Assembly (NCBI GenBank): GCA_902766045.1
Contig: CACXCA010000025.1
Coordinates: 62,001-126,000 of the forward strand
Reading direction: 5' to 3'
Source: an uncultured Bacteroidales bacterium
GTDB lineage: Bacteria > Bacteroidota > Bacteroidia > Bacteroidales > Paludibacteraceae
DNA: 64,000 nucleotides
How positions within the stretch are numbered: the stretch's first letter is position 1; each line of letters starts with the position of its first letter. The notes under the pieces were generated by a model. It did not search any database and had not been told where the DNA came from. It was given only the letters and a program-made list of their open reading frames with translations. A program made the position numbers and the translations under genes. Shown piece by piece: positions 9,662-18,869 of this stretch.

Positions 9662-12304
9662 ATGACAGACGAATTTGATAATCAGGATTTAGAAAACGAA
9701 GATTTGGAAAATGCAAATATGGAAGAACACGGAACGGTCGTTAAGATTGATGACGATACGTTGCATCTCCCTGGTATGCTTCAGAAATGGTACTTGGATT
9801 ATGCTTCTGCTGTTATTCTGGATCGTGCAGTGCCCCATCTGGAGGATGGTCTGAAACCTGTTCAACGTCGTATCCTTCATGCCATGAAACGTATCGATGA
9901 TGGTCGATACAATAAGGTCGCTAATATTATTGGTCAAACTATGCAGTTCCACCCGCATGGCGATGCTTCTATCGGCGGTGCATTGGTGACGTTAGGGCAG
10001 AAAGATCTCTTGATAGATACGCAAGGAAACTGGGGTAACATCTTAACAGGTGATGATGCCGCTGCTCCCCGTTATATTGAGGCTCGTCTGTCTAAATTTG
10101 CTTTGGATGTGTTGTATAGTCCAAAGGTGACGGAATGGATGTCTTCTTATGATGGAAGAAATAAAGAACCGGTCACGTTACCCGTGAAATTCCCTTTGCT
10201 TTTAGCTCAAGGTGTTGAGGGTATTGCGGTCGGATTATCGTCTAAGATTCTGCCTCATAATTTTAATGAAATCATCGATGCTGCGATTGCCTATTTGCAA
10301 GGCGAGGAGTTTGAACTTTATCCTGATTTCCAAACAGGTGGTTTGATGGATGTTTCTCGTTACAATGATGGTGAACGCGGCGGCCGTATTAGAGTTCGTT
10401 CGAAAATCAATAAATTAGATAATAAGACGTTGGTTATTACGGATGTGCCTTATGGTGTGACGACAGATTCATTGATGGAGTCTATCATTGCAGCCAATGA
10501 CAAGGGGAAAATCAGCATCCGAAAAGTGGAAGATAACACGTCTGAAAAAGCGGAATTGATTGTTCATCTGGAAGCAAAGACCTCGTCAGATAAAACAATT
10601 GATGCCCTGTATGCTTTCACGGATTGTGAAGTGAGTATCTCACCATGCTGTTGCGTAATATGTGATGATAAGCCTCTTTTCACGAATATACATACAATCT
10701 TAAAGATATCGGTTGATAAGACAAAAGATATTCTAGGGAAAGAACTAAGCATTCGAAAGGATGAACTTCTGGAACAACTAAACTTCTGTTCTCTCGAAAA
10801 AATATTTATTGAAGAACGTATTTATAAGGATAAAAAGTTTGAGGAAAGTAAGGATGTGGATGCTGCCTTGTCTCATATCTCTTTGCGTTTGGAACCTTTT
10901 AAATCGATGTTCGTGAGAGATATCACAAGAGATGATTTACTTCGTCTGTTGGAGATCAAAATGGCTCGTATTCTTAAATTCAATTCTGATAAGGCGGAGG
11001 AACAGATCGTGGCATTGAAACAACAGATTGAAGATATCGATTATAACTTGTCTCATTTGGTGCCATATACAATCGCATGGTATAAATCATTGAAGGAGAA
11101 GTATGGTAGCCGTTATCCTCGTTTGACAGAGATTCGTTCATTTGAAACGATTCAAACTACTAAAGTTATAGAGGCAAATGAGAAACTATATGTGAACTGG
11201 GATGAGGGATTTGTTGGAATAGGATTGAAGAAAGATGAGTCAGAGTTTATTTGTAACTGCTCCAATATCGATGATATCATTACAATTCATAAGGATGGTA
11301 AATACCAGATTTCGAAGGTGACGGAGAAGAAATATATTGGTAAGGATCTGTTGTATGTAAACGTGTTTAAGAAGAATGACAAGCGAACGGTCTATAATGT
11401 GGCTTATCGTGACGGAAAGGCGGGAAGTACTTTCATAAAACGATTTGCTGTTACGGGCGTTACGCGTGATAAAGAATATGATATTACCCAAGGAACGCCA
11501 GGGTCTAAGATATTATATTTCTCCGCAAATTTAAATGCAGAGGCAGAAGTGATTAAGGTTACATTGAAACCGAAATTGCGTTTGAAAGTACCTGTTTTTG
11601 AACGCGATTTTGGTGAAATTGCAATCAAGGGTCGTCAGTCAATGGGTAATATTCTGACGAAGAACGAAGTGCTGAAGATTACATTGAAGCAGAGAGGTTC
11701 TTCAACGTTGGGAGGACGATCAGTTTGGTTTGACCGTGATGTATTGCGTCTGAATTATGATGGAAGAGGTACGTTGTTAGGTGAATTCCAATCAGAAGAT
11801 AGGGTCTTGGTGATTAATAAGAAAGGTGAATATTACTTGACAGGCTTTGAAGATACGAATCATTTTGAAGATGATGTTCTGATTGTGGAGAAGTTTGTTC
11901 CATCAAAAGTATGGACTGTTGCATTATTTGATGCGAATGAAAATTATAAATATATTAAACGTTTTGTATTAGAAGATACTAATAAAAAGATTAATTTTGT
12001 TAGCGATAATCCGAAGTCTGTGATGTTGTTGATTACGGATACTGTATATCCTAGAATCAAATTGACGTTTGGTGGTGTGGATATTCATCGCAGTCCTTTG
12101 GAAATTGATGTGGAGAGCTTTATTGGAGTGAAGGGATTGAAGGCGAAGGGGAAACGATTGCATACGTGGAATATTGAGAAGATAGAAGAACTTGAGCCTC
12201 TTCGTTTCCCAGAACCGGAGAATGAACAGAAAGTTGAGGAGGAAGAGACTTCTCCTGAATCCTCTTCTGGTCCAGATGAAAATGGTCAAATGTCTTTATT
12301 TTAA
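9662..12304 (+). CDS. parC: DNA topoisomerase IV subunit A
   Basis: This 880-residue type IIA topoisomerase A subunit, with ParE, decatenates daughter chromosomes. The winged-helix/tower region contains LEDGLKPVQRRILHAM and QFHPHGDASI. The catalytic tyrosine is Tyr138 in AAAPRYIEARL, and EGIAVGLSSKILPHNF matches the ParC/GyrA core. The C-terminal part contains beta-pinwheel-like blades without an obvious canonical GyrA box, which favours ParC over gyrase. The start at 9662 is chosen because an upstream ATG at 9584 lies inside the tRNA-Leu terminator and would add 26 atypical residues. The acidic N-terminus (MTDEFDNQDLENEDLE) is a lineage-specific extension. The TonB-domain gene follows after 6 bp; no parE is in the window. 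Confidence 0.92.
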   Translation: MTDEFDNQDLENEDLENANMEEHGTVVKIDDDTLHLPGMLQKWYLDYASAVILDRAVPHLEDGLKPVQRRILHAMKRIDDGRYNKVANIIGQTMQFHPHGDASIGGALVTLGQKDLLIDTQGNWGNILTGDDAAAPRYIEARLSKFALDVLYSPKVTEWMSSYDGRNKEPVTLPVKFPLLLAQGVEGIAVGLSSKILPHNFNEIIDAAIAYLQGEEFELYPDFQTGGLMDVSRYNDGERGGRIRVRSKINKLDNKTLVITDVPYGVTTDSLMESIIAANDKGKISIRKVEDNTSEKAELIVHLEAKTSSDKTIDALYAFTDCEVSISPCCCVICDDKPLFTNIHTILKISVDKTKDILGKELSIRKDELLEQLNFCSLEKIFIEERIYKDKKFEESKDVDAALSHISLRLEPFKSMFVRDITRDDLLRLLEIKMARILKFNSDKAEEQIVALKQQIEDIDYNLSHLVPYTIAWYKSLKEKYGSRYPRLTEIRSFETIQTTKVIEANEKLYVNWDEGFVGIGLKKDESEFICNCSNIDDIITIHKDGKYQISKVTEKKYIGKDLLYVNVFKKNDKRTVYNVAYRDGKAGSTFIKRFAVTGVTRDKEYDITQGTPGSKILYFSANLNAEAEVIKVTLKPKLRLKVPVFERDFGEIAIKGRQSMGNILTKNEVLKITLKQRGSSTLGGRSVWFDRDVLRLNYDGRGTLLGEFQSEDRVLVINKKGEYYLTGFEDTNHFEDDVLIVEKFVPSKVWTVALFDANENYKYIKRFVLEDTNKKINFVSDNPKSVMLLITDTVYPRIKLTFGGVDIHRSPLEIDVESFIGVKGLKAKGKRLHTWNIEKIEELEPLRFPEPENEQKVEEEETSPESSSGPDENGQMSLF

Positions 12305-12310
12305 AGTGAA

Positions 12311-12937
12311 ATGATAAATCTAAGGCATATAATATATTTTCTGGTATGTCTGTATGGCAGTTTACAGATGGCATGTTCTCAGAATTACTCTGAGTTTGAA
12401 AATTTGTATCCTGATTGCGTTGATAATCAGGAATCCCCTATTTATGGGGGAACGTATGAAAAATGGCCTGAGGGCTTGAATCTGCCGGAGTTTCCTAATG
12501 GGGGAGATGTGCAATTGACTCGTTATGTACGTGATAATATGGATTATCCTCATGTGGTTGAATCAACTGATTCTGCTGGAAATGAGGTGCTTGCCAAAGG
12601 TGTCGTGGCGGTGCAGGTGGTTATAGATCGCTGCGGACGTGCGACAAGACAGGAGGTGATACAATCGGTCAATGATGAATATGATGAAGAAGCATTGCGT
12701 ATTATGCGTGGATTGCCGATATTTAAGCCAGGAGACTTATATGGAGAACGAGTGAAGGTGGCATTGATTATTCCTGTTCGTTTTTCTCGTAGCTCTATGC
12801 CGCCTCCTCCAGATAGTGAATATGGCGATTTCTGGGGAAATGGCGATAGTGATAATTATAATGACTGGAGCGACTCTGATGATAGTGGCTCAAGTGGTGG
12901 TAAGTATGATAATGTACAGTGGGATGATAGCTGGTAA
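12311..12937 (+). CDS. Exported TonB C-terminal-domain protein
   Basis: The 208-residue protein has an N-terminal signal (MINLRHIIYFLVCLYGSLQMACSQ); the Cys in LQMAC might be a weak lipobox. Residues ~75-160 form a TonB C-terminal domain (AKGVVAVQVVIDRCGRATRQEVIQS...YDEEALRIMRGLPIFKPG), the module that contacts TonB boxes. There is no cytoplasmic-anchored proline-rich spacer, so it is not a normal energy transducer but one of the short periplasmic or lipoprotein TonB_C proteins common in Bacteroidota. The last ~45 residues are low complexity, rich in Asp, Ser, Gly and Trp. Its 3' end overlaps aroK by 14 bp, so it is co-transcribed between parC and aroK. Confidence 0.8.
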   Translation: MINLRHIIYFLVCLYGSLQMACSQNYSEFENLYPDCVDNQESPIYGGTYEKWPEGLNLPEFPNGGDVQLTRYVRDNMDYPHVVESTDSAGNEVLAKGVVAVQVVIDRCGRATRQEVIQSVNDEYDEEALRIMRGLPIFKPGDLYGERVKVALIIPVRFSRSSMPPPPDSEYGDFWGNGDSDNYNDWSDSDDSGSSGGKYDNVQWDDSW

Positions 12938-13445
12938 ACGTATATTTTTAGTTGGCTATATGGGTTGCGGAAAAACCTATACAGCCAAACGATTGGCACG
13001 AAAGTATGATTTAAATTATATCGATTTAGATCAGTATATTGAACGTCGTTTTTTCAAAACAGTTTCTCAGATTTTTGCAGAAAAAGGTGAGGAAGGATTC
13101 CGGAAGTTGGAACATAATATGCTGGAAGAAGTCTGTGCTTTTGAAAATGTAGTCATCTCAACAGGTGGGGGAACTGCTTGTTTCTATGATAATATGGAGT
13201 TGATGAATTCATGTGGTGATACAGTTTATCTTCAGGCATCCATACAATCACTTTTTGATTTTTTAAAAAATGCGAAGCAGAATCGTCCGTTGTTGAAAGG
13301 TAAAAATGACGAAGAACTTTTGGCATTTATAGATGAGTCATTAAAGAAAAGAGAACCTTATTACTTGAAGGCAAAGTATGTGATTGATTCTGCGGATGAA
13401 CGTGATTTGTTGTTCGATCAGTTGTTAAAAAATAATTTAGCTTAA
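12924..13445 (+). CDS. aroK: Shikimate kinase
   Basis: This 173-residue enzyme phosphorylates shikimate with ATP in the chorismate pathway. The Walker A motif GYMGCGKT is near the N-terminus. DLDQYIERR carries the shikimate-binding Asp, and STGGGTA is the Walker B-like/substrate motif. The lid contains NRPLLKG. The start at 12924 (ATG ATA GCT GGT AAA) gives the normal family length and a 14-bp overlap with the TonB-domain gene. Starts further upstream would add residues that are only the other-frame reading of that gene's low-complexity tail. guaA follows after 13 bp. Confidence 0.92.
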   Translation: MIAGKRIFLVGYMGCGKTYTAKRLARKYDLNYIDLDQYIERRFFKTVSQIFAEKGEEGFRKLEHNMLEEVCAFENVVISTGGGTACFYDNMELMNSCGDTVYLQASIQSLFDFLKNAKQNRPLLKGKNDEELLAFIDESLKKREPYYLKAKYVIDSADERDLLFDQLLKNNLA

Positions 13446-13458
13446 TTATAATATACTC

Positions 13459-15255
13459 ATGCAAGAGAAAATTATCGTATTAGATTTTGGTGGGCAGTAT
13501 GCTCACTTGATTGCGAATCGAGTTCGCCGTTTGGGTGTCTTTACAGAGATATGTTCCCCAGCGGCTGATGTGAAAGAATTGGCTGGTGCGAAGGGTATCA
13601 TCTATAGTGGTGGTCCTTCCAGTGTATATGCAGAAGATGCACCAGCATATAATCCTGAAATTTTAAATATACCTGTTCCTAAGCTAGGCATCTGTTATGG
13701 TCACCAACTGATGGCTTCTCAGTTGGGTGGTTCCGTTCGCCCTGGTAAGGTGAAAGAGTATGGAATCGCAGACCTCGTTCTGACAGAACCTCAACATCCA
13801 TTGTTGAAGAATATACCCGTCAGCTCTCCTATGTGGATGAGTCACGGCGATGCTGTTGAAAAACTTCCTGACGGTTATAAGATTATTGCTTCTACTAAGG
13901 ATTGCCCTATCGCTGCAGTGGCGTTGGACGAGCGTAAGATATATGGTATTCAATTCCATCCAGAGGTAACCCATAGCAAGTATGGTATGAAGATATTGGA
14001 CAACTTCATCGACATCTGTGGATGTGCCCGCACATGGAACATGAAGAGCTACATGCCTCTCATCTCAGAGAAGATTAAACGTGAGGTGGGCGACCGCAAA
14101 GTCTTCTTGCTGGTTTCCGGTGGCGTGGATAGCACCGTGGCTTTCGTGTTGCTGAATCGTGTGTTGGGTACCGATCGTGTGATGGGTCTGCACATCGATA
14201 ATGGTATGATGCGTATGGACGAGTCTGCAAAGATCATCGACTTCTTAAAGGCTGAGGGTATGCACAACCTACGTGTGGTGGATGCGACGAATACTTTCTT
14301 GAGTAAACTAGAGGGAATCACGGCACCAGAGGAGAAACGTAAACGCATTGGTGCAACCTTCTTGGTGGTGAAGGACGAAGAGATGAAGAAATTGAATCTC
14401 GATCCGAAAGAGTGGATGATTGCTCAGGGTACCATCTACCCAGATACCATCGAAAGCGGTGGAACCAAGAATGCTGATTTGATTAAGACTCACCACAACC
14501 GTGTGAAGGAGGTGATGGATCTGATGGCTCAGGGCTTGTTGCTGGAACCGTTGGCAGACCTCTACAAGGATGAGGTCCGTATGTTGGGTGAGGAGTTGGG
14601 TATTCCTCATAACCTTGTGTGGAGACATCCGTTCCCTGGACCAGGTTTGGGCGTCCGTTTGTTGTGTACAGATGGTAAGGGCGAGTTCGCTAAACTTGAG
14701 GATGTACCAGGCTTGGCAGATTATCTGAAAGAGAATCATATCGAGGGTAAAATCCTTCCAATCAAGAGTGTGGGCGTACAGGGAGATGGACGTACCTATG
14801 CGCAACCATTCTTGCTGACTACAAAGAATCTGACATGGAAACAATGTGAGAAGTTCAGCACGGAGTTGGTGAACCGTTTCAAGGTGATCAATCGTGTGAT
14901 CTGGCAGGTAGGAGCAGTCTCTGACGAGATGCCAAAGCTGATTGAACAATATGCAACGAAACATAATTTTGATGTATTGCGTAAGTTTGATAATATCTGT
15001 ACGGAGTTCTTGCAGGAGAACAACCTCTACGAATCTATTTGGCAGATGCCAGTTGTTTCTGTTCCATTGACAGTGGCTGATAAACCATGTATCGTGATGC
15101 GTCCGGTGAATAGCTCAGAGGCAATGACAGCTAATTTCGCAGAGATCGACCAGAAACTGTTGGAAGGTCTGTGGGGTAGATTCGTGGCAGAAGGTGCTGG
15201 CTCTTTGTGGTATGATGTGACACATAAACCTCCAGGAACGATTGAGTGGGAGTAA
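13459..15255 (+). CDS. guaA: GMP synthase (glutamine-hydrolysing), long form
   Basis: This enzyme converts XMP, ATP and glutamine to GMP. The class I glutamine amidotransferase domain comprises residues ~1-190, with nucleophile Cys79 in GICYGHQL and His167/Glu169 in FHPEV. The ATP pyrophosphatase P-loop SGGVDST is at 220-226. At 598 residues it is about 75 longer than the E. coli type. The dimerization region is extended: a first copy of the XMP-binding part (LPIKSVGVQGDGRTYAQP) is followed by a second segment (QMPVVSVPLTVADKPCIVMRPVNSSEAMTANF) and the end KPPGTIEWE. This arrangement resembles the eukaryotic GMPS more than the short bacterial enzyme. From about 13.8 kb onward codons become visibly more C-ending than in its neighbours, as in a highly expressed or transferred gene. 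Confidence 0.94.
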   Translation: MQEKIIVLDFGGQYAHLIANRVRRLGVFTEICSPAADVKELAGAKGIIYSGGPSSVYAEDAPAYNPEILNIPVPKLGICYGHQLMASQLGGSVRPGKVKEYGIADLVLTEPQHPLLKNIPVSSPMWMSHGDAVEKLPDGYKIIASTKDCPIAAVALDERKIYGIQFHPEVTHSKYGMKILDNFIDICGCARTWNMKSYMPLISEKIKREVGDRKVFLLVSGGVDSTVAFVLLNRVLGTDRVMGLHIDNGMMRMDESAKIIDFLKAEGMHNLRVVDATNTFLSKLEGITAPEEKRKRIGATFLVVKDEEMKKLNLDPKEWMIAQGTIYPDTIESGGTKNADLIKTHHNRVKEVMDLMAQGLLLEPLADLYKDEVRMLGEELGIPHNLVWRHPFPGPGLGVRLLCTDGKGEFAKLEDVPGLADYLKENHIEGKILPIKSVGVQGDGRTYAQPFLLTTKNLTWKQCEKFSTELVNRFKVINRVIWQVGAVSDEMPKLIEQYATKHNFDVLRKFDNICTEFLQENNLYESIWQMPVVSVPLTVADKPCIVMRPVNSSEAMTANFAEIDQKLLEGLWGRFVAEGAGSLWYDVTHKPPGTIEWE

Positions 15256-15263
15256 TGATTTAA

Positions 15264-15434
15264 ATGAATTCAGTCATGTCATGCTTGCGAGTTCTTTTAG
15301 CTATCATATTCCCTCCATTGGCGGTTTATGATCGTGGTTGCGGTTCAGTGTTGATTGTGTTCGTACTCACTCTCTTGGGTTGGGTGCCAGGGGTTATTGG
15401 AGCTTTGATTATATTGAATAAAAACGGGAAATAG
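15264..15434 (+). CDS. Pmp3/YqaE-family small membrane protein
   Basis: The 56-residue frame starts 8 bp after the guaA stop. It reads MNSVMSCLRVLLAIIFPPLA, then VYDRGCGSVLIVFVLTLLGW, then VPGVIGALIILNKNGK. The pattern I-F-P-P-L-A-V ... GCG ... L-T-L-L-G-W-x-P-G-x-I-x-A matches the Pmp3/UPF0057 family of two-helix hydrophobic proteins, linked in other organisms to membrane potential and salt stress. It has two predicted transmembrane helices (about 8-22 and 28-51). It is probably co-transcribed with guaA and is followed by a terminator. The family match is strong for so short a protein; its role here is unknown. Confidence 0.85.
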   Translation: MNSVMSCLRVLLAIIFPPLAVYDRGCGSVLIVFVLTLLGWVPGVIGALIILNKNGK

Positions 15435-15458
15435 AGTCCAACCTTTGAAATATAATAA

Positions 15459-15502
15459 TCCCCATTGTCAAGTCGGATGAGGCTGACAATGGGGATCTTT
15501 TT
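15459..15502 (+). terminator. Terminator between guaA/yqaE and metE
   Basis: A 12-13 bp stem (TCCCCATTGTCA / TGACAATGGGGA, plus a flanking A-T pair) with a 13-nt loop is followed by CTTTTT. It lies between convergent genes and may work for both, though the T-run is better on the + strand. Confidence 0.8.
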
Positions 15503-15519
15503 ATGATTACACTATACGA

Positions 15520-17787
15520 TTATTCTTTGCGTAGTTTTGCCGCTGCTTCTACAAGGTTTTTAAGACTTGCAGTTGTCTCTTCTTCTCCGCGTGTCTTAAG
15601 TCCGCAATCAGGATTCACCCATACATTCTCTTTGTCAATCTTTGCGGTGATTTTGTGTAACGTATCGATAATCTCTTCTACAGATGGAACACGAGGGGAG
15701 TGAATGTCATAAACACCTGGTCCTACTTGTGTGCGGAAATTTGTTTCTTTGATGGCATCCAGTAATTTGAGGTCAGAACGACTGGCTTCGAAGGTGATGA
15801 CATCTGCATCCATAGCATCGATATCCTTGATGATGTCTCCGAATTCACTGTAACACATGTGAGTGTGGATCTGTGTTTCTGGTTTTACTTTGGCATGTAC
15901 CAGTCGGAAAGCAGGGATAGCCCAATCAAGGTATTCGCTATGCCAGTCGCTCTTGCGTAATGGAAGTTTCTCTCGAAGAGCAGCTTCATCGATTTGGATA
16001 ATCTTGATGCCGTTCTTTTCAAGGTCGAGTACTTCGTCACGGATGGCAAGTCCAATCTGTTGCGTTTGCTCTTTCAATGAAACATCCTCGCGAGGGAATG
16101 ACCAGTTCAGAATGGTGACAGGACCTGTAAGCATTCCTTTAACTGGTTTGTTGGTTCTGCTTTGTGCAAAGACAGACCATTCCACTGTAATTGGTGCACT
16201 GCGGTGAACATCTTCCCAAATTACTGGTGGCTTCACGCAACGTGTACCATAACTTTGTACCCATGCGTTTTGTGTGAAGATGAATCCATCAAGGTTGTTA
16301 CCAAAGTACTCTACCATGTCGTTGCGTTCGAATTCTCCATGAACCAAAACATCAAGTCCAAGGTGCTCTTGTAATGCAATGCACTCAGATATCTTTTTGC
16401 GATTAAACTCTCTGTATTGTTCGATTGAGATATTTCCTTTCTTATAGGCAGCTCTGTTAGAACGCACATCGGCAGTTTGAGGGAAAGAACCAATGGTTGT
16501 CGTAGGATACGACGGTAGCTTGAAGACGTTCTTTTGAATTTTCTTTCGATCATCACGTTCAGGTGAACGCTTGAAGTCAGCCTCGGAAAGCTTGTTTAAG
16601 GCTTGTTGTACGGCAGGATTCTTTTTGATGCGCTCTTCGGCAAAAAGTGCCTTGTTCTGCTCGTGTTTTGTTTTGTCTTGATTCGCTATGTCGTTGAGTT
16701 CCTGTATCTTCTCTTCAGCGAAAGCCAGATGCCTTTTGAAACAGTCAGGAAGAACATTCTCGGAATCCACTGTGTATGGAACATGCAATAATGAGCAGGA
16801 TGTGCTTATTATAATATTTTGAGGGTCAACATACTTTCCGATCTCGTTCAATAAGGCGTTCTTTTTCTCGTACTCGCTTCGCCAAATGTTTTTTCCGTTT
16901 ACGATTCCAGCAAAGAGAAGTGTATTCTTTGGAAATCCTGATTTCAATAGTTCGATTGATTTCTTCCCTTCGATGAAATCTAGTCCTATACCATCAAAGT
17001 TTAGGGCGATTAGATCCGCATATACGTCACGTACATCTCCAAAATAAGTTTGTAACGAAACCTTTAGACCAGTAGCATGAATTTTTTCTATAAGACTCAC
17101 ATAAATCTTCTTGAAGAGACTTTTCTCTCTCTCGTTTATGTCGAAGACGAGTGCAGGTTCTGCAATGGATAACCATTTTGCTCCAGCCGCATGAAGCTGT
17201 TCTGCAAGTTGAGTATAGGCTTTGATGGCATCATCCACAAAATCTTCTGCCTTTTTGACTCCTGTGTAATTTGATAGGTGAAGGAAGGTGTAGATTCCTA
17301 TCAGGCTTGGTATAGTCTGAATACCGGCTGCTTTGGCTTCATTGTATTCAAAGAGAGGCTTCGGAATGTTTGTAAGCTTGATTTGTGTTTGATCATCGAT
17401 TGATGGCACGATGTAGTGATAATTGGTGTTGAACCACTTCTTCATTGGAAGAGCCTTTACATCACCTTTTATGCCTTGGTATCCATGCGCTACAGCGAAG
17501 TATGTCTCCAAATCACTTATGCCCAGTTGCTTGTATCTGTCAGGAATAACATTAAGCAAGAAGGCTGTGTCAAGCAGATTGTCATAAAACGAGAAGTCGT
17601 TTGATGGAATGAATGTTATGCCAGCTTCTTGCTGCTTCTTCCAACCATATAGGCGCAGCTCTGAAGCTATTTTTTTTAGTTCCTCTTCCGAGATCTCTCC
17701 CTTAAAGAACTTTTCACTTGCGAATTTCAGTTCGCGATTTTTCCCGATTCGTGGGAATCCAATTACTGATGTTTTTCTTAATGTCAT
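15520..17787 (-). CDS. metE: Cobalamin-independent methionine synthase
   Basis: The 755-residue enzyme transfers the methyl group of 5-methyltetrahydropteroyl-triglutamate to homocysteine, the last step of methionine synthesis. It has the family length and double-barrel layout. The N-terminal half begins TSVIGFPRIGKNRELKFASEKFF and includes MKKWFNTNYHYIVP. The catalytic C-terminal barrel begins PSYPTTTIGSFPQTADVR. Zinc ligands are visible as His and Cys in THMCYSEF (about 643-645) and Cys728 in NPDCGLKTRG. A LysR-type regulator is divergently transcribed from a 121-bp gap carrying a palindrome, which recalls the metE/metR arrangement of enterobacteria. Confidence 0.97.
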   Translation of the reverse strand: MTLRKTSVIGFPRIGKNRELKFASEKFFKGEISEEELKKIASELRLYGWKKQQEAGITFIPSNDFSFYDNLLDTAFLLNVIPDRYKQLGISDLETYFAVAHGYQGIKGDVKALPMKKWFNTNYHYIVPSIDDQTQIKLTNIPKPLFEYNEAKAAGIQTIPSLIGIYTFLHLSNYTGVKKAEDFVDDAIKAYTQLAEQLHAAGAKWLSIAEPALVFDINEREKSLFKKIYVSLIEKIHATGLKVSLQTYFGDVRDVYADLIALNFDGIGLDFIEGKKSIELLKSGFPKNTLLFAGIVNGKNIWRSEYEKKNALLNEIGKYVDPQNIIISTSCSLLHVPYTVDSENVLPDCFKRHLAFAEEKIQELNDIANQDKTKHEQNKALFAEERIKKNPAVQQALNKLSEADFKRSPERDDRKKIQKNVFKLPSYPTTTIGSFPQTADVRSNRAAYKKGNISIEQYREFNRKKISECIALQEHLGLDVLVHGEFERNDMVEYFGNNLDGFIFTQNAWVQSYGTRCVKPPVIWEDVHRSAPITVEWSVFAQSRTNKPVKGMLTGPVTILNWSFPREDVSLKEQTQQIGLAIRDEVLDLEKNGIKIIQIDEAALREKLPLRKSDWHSEYLDWAIPAFRLVHAKVKPETQIHTHMCYSEFGDIIKDIDAMDADVITFEASRSDLKLLDAIKETNFRTQVGPGVYDIHSPRVPSVEEIIDTLHKITAKIDKENVWVNPDCGLKTRGEEETTASLKNLVEAAAKLRKE

Positions 17788-17873
17788 ATACTTTTTCTGT
17801 TTTTTAATTTTGTTTTTTGCAAAGTTCTCTCTTTTTTTGCAATTGGGAAAATACTATTTTTTGTGTGTTGACA

Positions 17874-17888
17874 ATAGGTTTAACCTAT
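17874..17888. promoter_or_regulatory. Putative LysR-type operator between metE and lysR gene
   Basis: ATAGGTTTAACCTAT is a perfect 15-bp palindrome (7-1-7). It contains the T-N11-A pattern (T17875, A17887) of LysR-family boxes. It lies 20 bp before the regulator start, compatible with autoregulation, and about 87 bp before metE, a typical activator distance. Binding is inferred only from pattern and position. Confidence 0.6.
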
Positions 17889-17908
17889 GGCTAATTAATT
17901 TGAAGGAT

Positions 17909-18814
17909 ATGACTTTACAACAGTTGAAGTATGTTGTTGCTGTGGCGGATACGCGTAACATTACGGAAGCAGCTAAGCGTGTTTTTATTTCTCAACCAAG
18001 TTTGACAGCATCTATACAAGAACTTGAGAATGAGATGAATATTACTATTTTTAATCGTTCCAACAGGGGGGTGACGATAACCAATGAGGGCGATGAGTTC
18101 CTGTCGTATGCGAGGCAGGTTTTGGAGCAGGCTTCGTTGCTTGAAGACCGGTACAAAGGTGATGCGGGTGGAAACACGATTTTTTCAGTGAGCTGTCAGC
18201 ATTATTCGTTTGCCGTAAATGCTTTTGTGGATGTCATTCGCAAATTTGGAGGAGATAGGTATGATTTCACGTTGCGTGAAACACAGACCAACGAGATTAT
18301 TGATGATGTGGCAAAGATGAAAAGTGAGGTGGGAGTGCTCTATTTGAGTGGGAAAAATGAAAAGGTGTTGAAGAAACTACTGAAAAAAAGTAATCTTGTT
18401 TTCGAACCGTTGTTCAGTACTCCACTTCATGTATTCATGTCGGTTAAGAATCCTCTTGCACAAAAGGAGAGTGTTACATTGTCTGATTTGGCACCTTATC
18501 CGTATCTCACGTATGAACAAGGCGATTTTAATTCGTTTTATTTTGCGGAGGAACCGTTGAGTGCCATTGATTTCGATTGTCCTCGGAACATCAAGGTGCG
18601 TGACCGTGCCACTCTGTTTAACCTTCTGATTGGATTGAATGGTTATACTATTTGTTCGGGTGTTATCAGTACGGTGTTAAATGGAAGAAATATCATTGCT
18701 CGTCCACTGGCAGTGAGTGATCAAATGACGGTCGGTGTTGTTACCCGCAAAGGCGTTCCTCTCTCTCGTTATGGTAAGGATTATATTGCAGCCATTCGAA
18801 AGCACTGTAAATGA
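17909..18814 (+). CDS. LysR-family transcriptional regulator, divergent from metE
   Basis: The protein has 301 residues from the ATG at 17909, which begins MTLQQLKYVVAVADTRNITEAAKR and is preceded by GAAGG. An in-frame start 300 bp upstream would run back through metE and is not credible. Residues 1-60 are the LysR winged helix (VFISQPSLTASIQELENEMNITIFNRSNRGVTIT). Residues ~90-295 form the effector-binding periplasmic-protein-like domain. It is a candidate methionine or homocysteine-responsive regulator of metE (functional analogue of MetR) by position. OxyR- or CysB-like roles cannot be excluded from sequence alone. Confidence 0.88.
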   Translation: MTLQQLKYVVAVADTRNITEAAKRVFISQPSLTASIQELENEMNITIFNRSNRGVTITNEGDEFLSYARQVLEQASLLEDRYKGDAGGNTIFSVSCQHYSFAVNAFVDVIRKFGGDRYDFTLRETQTNEIIDDVAKMKSEVGVLYLSGKNEKVLKKLLKKSNLVFEPLFSTPLHVFMSVKNPLAQKESVTLSDLAPYPYLTYEQGDFNSFYFAEEPLSAIDFDCPRNIKVRDRATLFNLLIGLNGYTICSGVISTVLNGRNIIARPLAVSDQMTVGVVTRKGVPLSRYGKDYIAAIRKHCK

Positions 18815-18815
18815 T

Positions 18816-18858
18816 GAAGCATGCATCTGACTCAGAGATGCATCGTGCTTCTTGTTGT
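18816..18858 (+). terminator. Possible terminator after lysR gene
   Basis: Interrupted arms GAAGCA..GCATCT / AGATGC..TGCTTC, starting just after the stop codon, are followed by TTGTTGTC. The stem is long but bulged and the T-run is weak. It lies between convergent genes. Confidence 0.5.
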
Positions 18859-18869
18859 CAATAGAAAGA

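Noticed and set aside
14308-14964. 218-codon minus-strand frame inside guaA
   Set aside because: It is the antisense shadow of a well-defined GMP synthase gene.
17609-17908. Long N-terminal extension of the LysR regulator
   Set aside because: It runs antisense through the metE start; the LysR winged helix begins exactly at the ATG at 17909.
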